NCBI GenBank assembly: GCA_030679145.1
Contig: JAUXTU010000116.1
Coordinates: forward strand, 62,001-126,000
DNA: 64,000 nt
Direction of reading: 5' to 3'
From: Bacteroidota bacterium
Lineage (GTDB): Bacteria > Bacteroidota > Ignavibacteria > UBA10030 > UBA8401
In this document: piece by piece, positions 62,371 to 64,000 of the stretch
Numbering within the stretch: the first letter of the stretch is position 1
How the letters are laid out: each line of letters begins with the position of its first letter
Made by a program: the position numbers and the translations under genes
The notes under the pieces: model-generated
Databases searched by the model: none
Seen by the model: the letters and a program-made list of their open reading frames with translations, nothing else
Told to the model about the DNA's origin: nothing

Positions 62371-63903
62371 TTATTTGAAGATTTCCAATTGCGGGGAAGG
62401 TGTTTTGAGCGGAAATGTAACGGTAAAAATAGTGCCAACATTGATCTCACTTTCAACAGAAATTGTGCCGCCATGAATATCGACGATCCATTTTGAAATT
62501 GAAAGTCCGAGTCCGCTGCCGCCGAGCTCACGAGAACGCGCTTTGTCAACACGATAAAACCGATCGAATATTTTTGAAAGATCATTTGCCGGAATTCCCA
62601 TTCCCGTATCTTTTACCCGCACTTTCACATTGCCTCCTTCACGAAAAAGAGAAATTTCCACCATTCCGTTTTCCGAGGTATATTTTATTGCATTATCGAT
62701 CAGGTTCAGGAATAATTGACGAAGTCGGACGGCGTCTCCAAGAATAAGCGCATCATCCAACGTGCCGAGCGTAACGGTGATATGTTTATTCTCCGCAAGC
62801 ATGGTAGAATCTTCATATAACTCCTGAATGATGGGACGAAGCCAAACATCGCTGAAATTTGAGGTCGGGCGGGCAACATCTGCCTTTGCAAGGGAAAGAA
62901 GATTTTCGATGATAGAAGACATTCGGAGTGTTTCTTCCAGCGCACTGGAAAGCACAGTTCGATATTCTTCCGAAGAATACTTTTTACTTCGAATTGCAAG
63001 TTCCAGTTCTCCGCGCATGATCGTTAACGGAGTGCGAAGTTCGTGTGATGCATCGCTGGAAAACTGCTGGATTTGTGAAAAGGATAATTGCAGGCGGCTG
63101 ATCATTTCATTGAATGTTGCAACCAATCGTCCGAGCTCATCATCAACTTCGGAAGATTTTATCCGTTGATCGAGATTGTGCGCAGTGATCGCTCGCGCCG
63201 TTCGTACGATATCATCCACCGGTTTGAATGACCGTGCAGCAAGAAACCATCCTCCCCCGATAGAGATGACGACAGCTACCGGGATCAACAGCAAAAAGAT
63301 TGAAAATAAATTTCCAAGGACTTCGTTGATCTCGGAAATAGGATAGGCGATATACACTTTCATCGTTCTATCCTGACTTACGGCAAGTCGAAGCGGCTGT
63401 CCTTGTGCATTCCAAATAGTGACAAGCTTTGTAATATCTTGCGGCACATCATCAAAGGTGATATTTTCTTCTTTACCCAGACCGGATTTATAAAGAATAT
63501 CGCCATTGCGGTCGCGAATTTGAACGATCTGTTTTTTAGAAACTTGAAGTGAATGTTCGTAGATCTTATTCCATAATTCATCAAACTCCACATCAATTGA
63601 ATCGACATTCTTCATTTCAACTTCGTCGGAGCGTCGCACCGCTTGAGCAGTGGATTTTTTATCAATTGCCGATTGCAATTTCGGTTTGGTGCGTTGTTTT
63701 TTTAACCGGACCCTTTTTGCCTGCGGTTCTATATAATTTTTTATTGTTACTACTTCTTGATATAATGAGCGGTCAAGGCTGGAGAGGAGATTCTGCTCTG
63801 TATAAAAATAGGATACAACAGCGAAGCCAAGAAGTGTTCCACCGACAATAAGCGAATAGTAGAGTGTAAGTCTGAAACGAATTGAGCGTTGAAGATTTTT
63901 CAT
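62371..63903 (-). CDS. sensor histidine kinase with HAMP domain
   Basis: The 510-residue protein has a first transmembrane helix at about 12-31, a long sensor region of about 165 residues, and a second helix at about 200-222. A HAMP domain follows to about 275, then HisKA with phospho-acceptor H287 in DASHELRTPLTIMRGELELA. The HATPase shows NLIDNAIKYTSENG, DTGMGIP and GSGLGLSISKWIVDIHGG. It is an EnvZ/CusS-type kinase. The partner response regulator ends 15 bases upstream on the same strand and is cut by the window edge. The ligand is unknown. Confidence 0.93.
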   Translation of the reverse strand: MKNLQRSIRFRLTLYYSLIVGGTLLGFAVVSYFYTEQNLLSSLDRSLYQEVVTIKNYIEPQAKRVRLKKQRTKPKLQSAIDKKSTAQAVRRSDEVEMKNVDSIDVEFDELWNKIYEHSLQVSKKQIVQIRDRNGDILYKSGLGKEENITFDDVPQDITKLVTIWNAQGQPLRLAVSQDRTMKVYIAYPISEINEVLGNLFSIFLLLIPVAVVISIGGGWFLAARSFKPVDDIVRTARAITAHNLDQRIKSSEVDDELGRLVATFNEMISRLQLSFSQIQQFSSDASHELRTPLTIMRGELELAIRSKKYSSEEYRTVLSSALEETLRMSSIIENLLSLAKADVARPTSNFSDVWLRPIIQELYEDSTMLAENKHITVTLGTLDDALILGDAVRLRQLFLNLIDNAIKYTSENGMVEISLFREGGNVKVRVKDTGMGIPANDLSKIFDRFYRVDKARSRELGGSGLGLSISKWIVDIHGGTISVESEINVGTIFTVTFPLKTPSPQLEIFK

Positions 63904-63918
63904 TCAAATTGTATTCTT

Positions 63919-64000
63919 CTATTTATCTTTCATTACATAACCGACGCCGCGAATGGTATGAAGTAATTTCTTCTCAAAATCTCCGTCGATCTTTGCCCGT
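63919..64000 (-). CDS. OmpR-family response regulator, C-terminal end only
   Basis: Only the last 26 codons are inside the window, reading RAKIDGDFEKKLLHTIRGVGYVMKDK and then TAG at 63919-63921. RxKID followed by LHTIRGVGYVM is the winged-helix wing and final strand of OmpR/PhoB-type DNA-binding domains. The kinase gene begins 15 bases after its stop, so the two form a two-component system. The N-terminal receiver lies beyond base 64000. Confidence 0.85.
   Translation of the reverse strand, partial: RAKIDGDFEKKLLHTIRGVGYVMKDK

Overview
The window is about 40% GC by eye and gene-dense. It looks like a chromosomal segment of a Bacteroidota-type bacterium, most likely of the Ignavibacteria/Chlorobi side. 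The grounds are: at least five large secreted proteins ending in a type IX secretion (T9SS) sorting domain with the NYPNPFNPST motif, plus a sixth with a variant; a PorV/PorQ-like outer-membrane protein; a carboxypeptidase-regulatory TonB receptor; DUF4159/DUF4175 proteins; and promoter-like sequences close to the Bacteroidota TTG-N20-TAnnTTTG pattern. I saw no rRNA, tRNA, CRISPR array, transposase or phage gene. The taxonomic call is an inference from content.

Region 1 (1-10243, + strand) is a nitrogen-catabolic cluster. It holds a 5'-truncated PLP enzyme, a YgeY-type M20 hydrolase, carbamate kinase, an ATCase-like carbamoyltransferase, a MocA-type cytidylyltransferase, the xanthine dehydrogenase subunits XdhA (FeS/FAD) and XdhB (Mo), a small membrane protein overlapping xdhB, and XdhC. 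The set resembles the E. coli yge/yqe/xdh purine-ureide cluster. A plausible flow is purine oxidation, then ring-derived carbamoyl compounds, then carbamoyl phosphate and ATP. The carbamoyltransferase is the most unusual gene: residues that bind both substrates in ATCase are replaced, while the rest of the fold is clearly ATCase-like.

Region 2 (10565-15942) has a large secreted GH13 alpha-amylase and, convergent to it, ornithine aminotransferase, with a shared terminator between them. Region 3 (16395-26116) has a DUF4159-DUF4175 pair, a soluble hybrid histidine kinase with two receiver domains and an HPt domain, and two dTDP-rhamnose genes (rfbA, rfbC).

Region 4 (26315-38529) carries giant surface proteins. 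A five-unit beta-helix protein ends in dockerin, cohesin-like and T9SS domains. Next is a 1722-residue protein with three cohesin-like domains, exact 270-bp tandem repeats and a GATase-like domain, and then a secreted GH3 hexosaminidase. Two CRP-type sites lie upstream of the first. Region 5 (38824-48583) looks like one operon for an outer-membrane uptake/surface system: TonB receptor, exported protein, lipoprotein, PorV-like barrel, IPT/TIG lipoprotein and a secreted beta-propeller. It ends in a strong terminator.

Region 6 (48718-60050) is envelope biogenesis and RNA decay: heptose genes split as rfaE1/rfaE2, TamB, RNase R, and a fusion of a metallopeptidase-like domain, a TolB-like propeller and an Omp85-like barrel. 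Region 7 (60110-64000) has a small two-helix membrane protein, an APC-family permease (-), a HAMP histidine kinase (-) and the last 26 codons of its OmpR-type response regulator (-), cut by the window edge.
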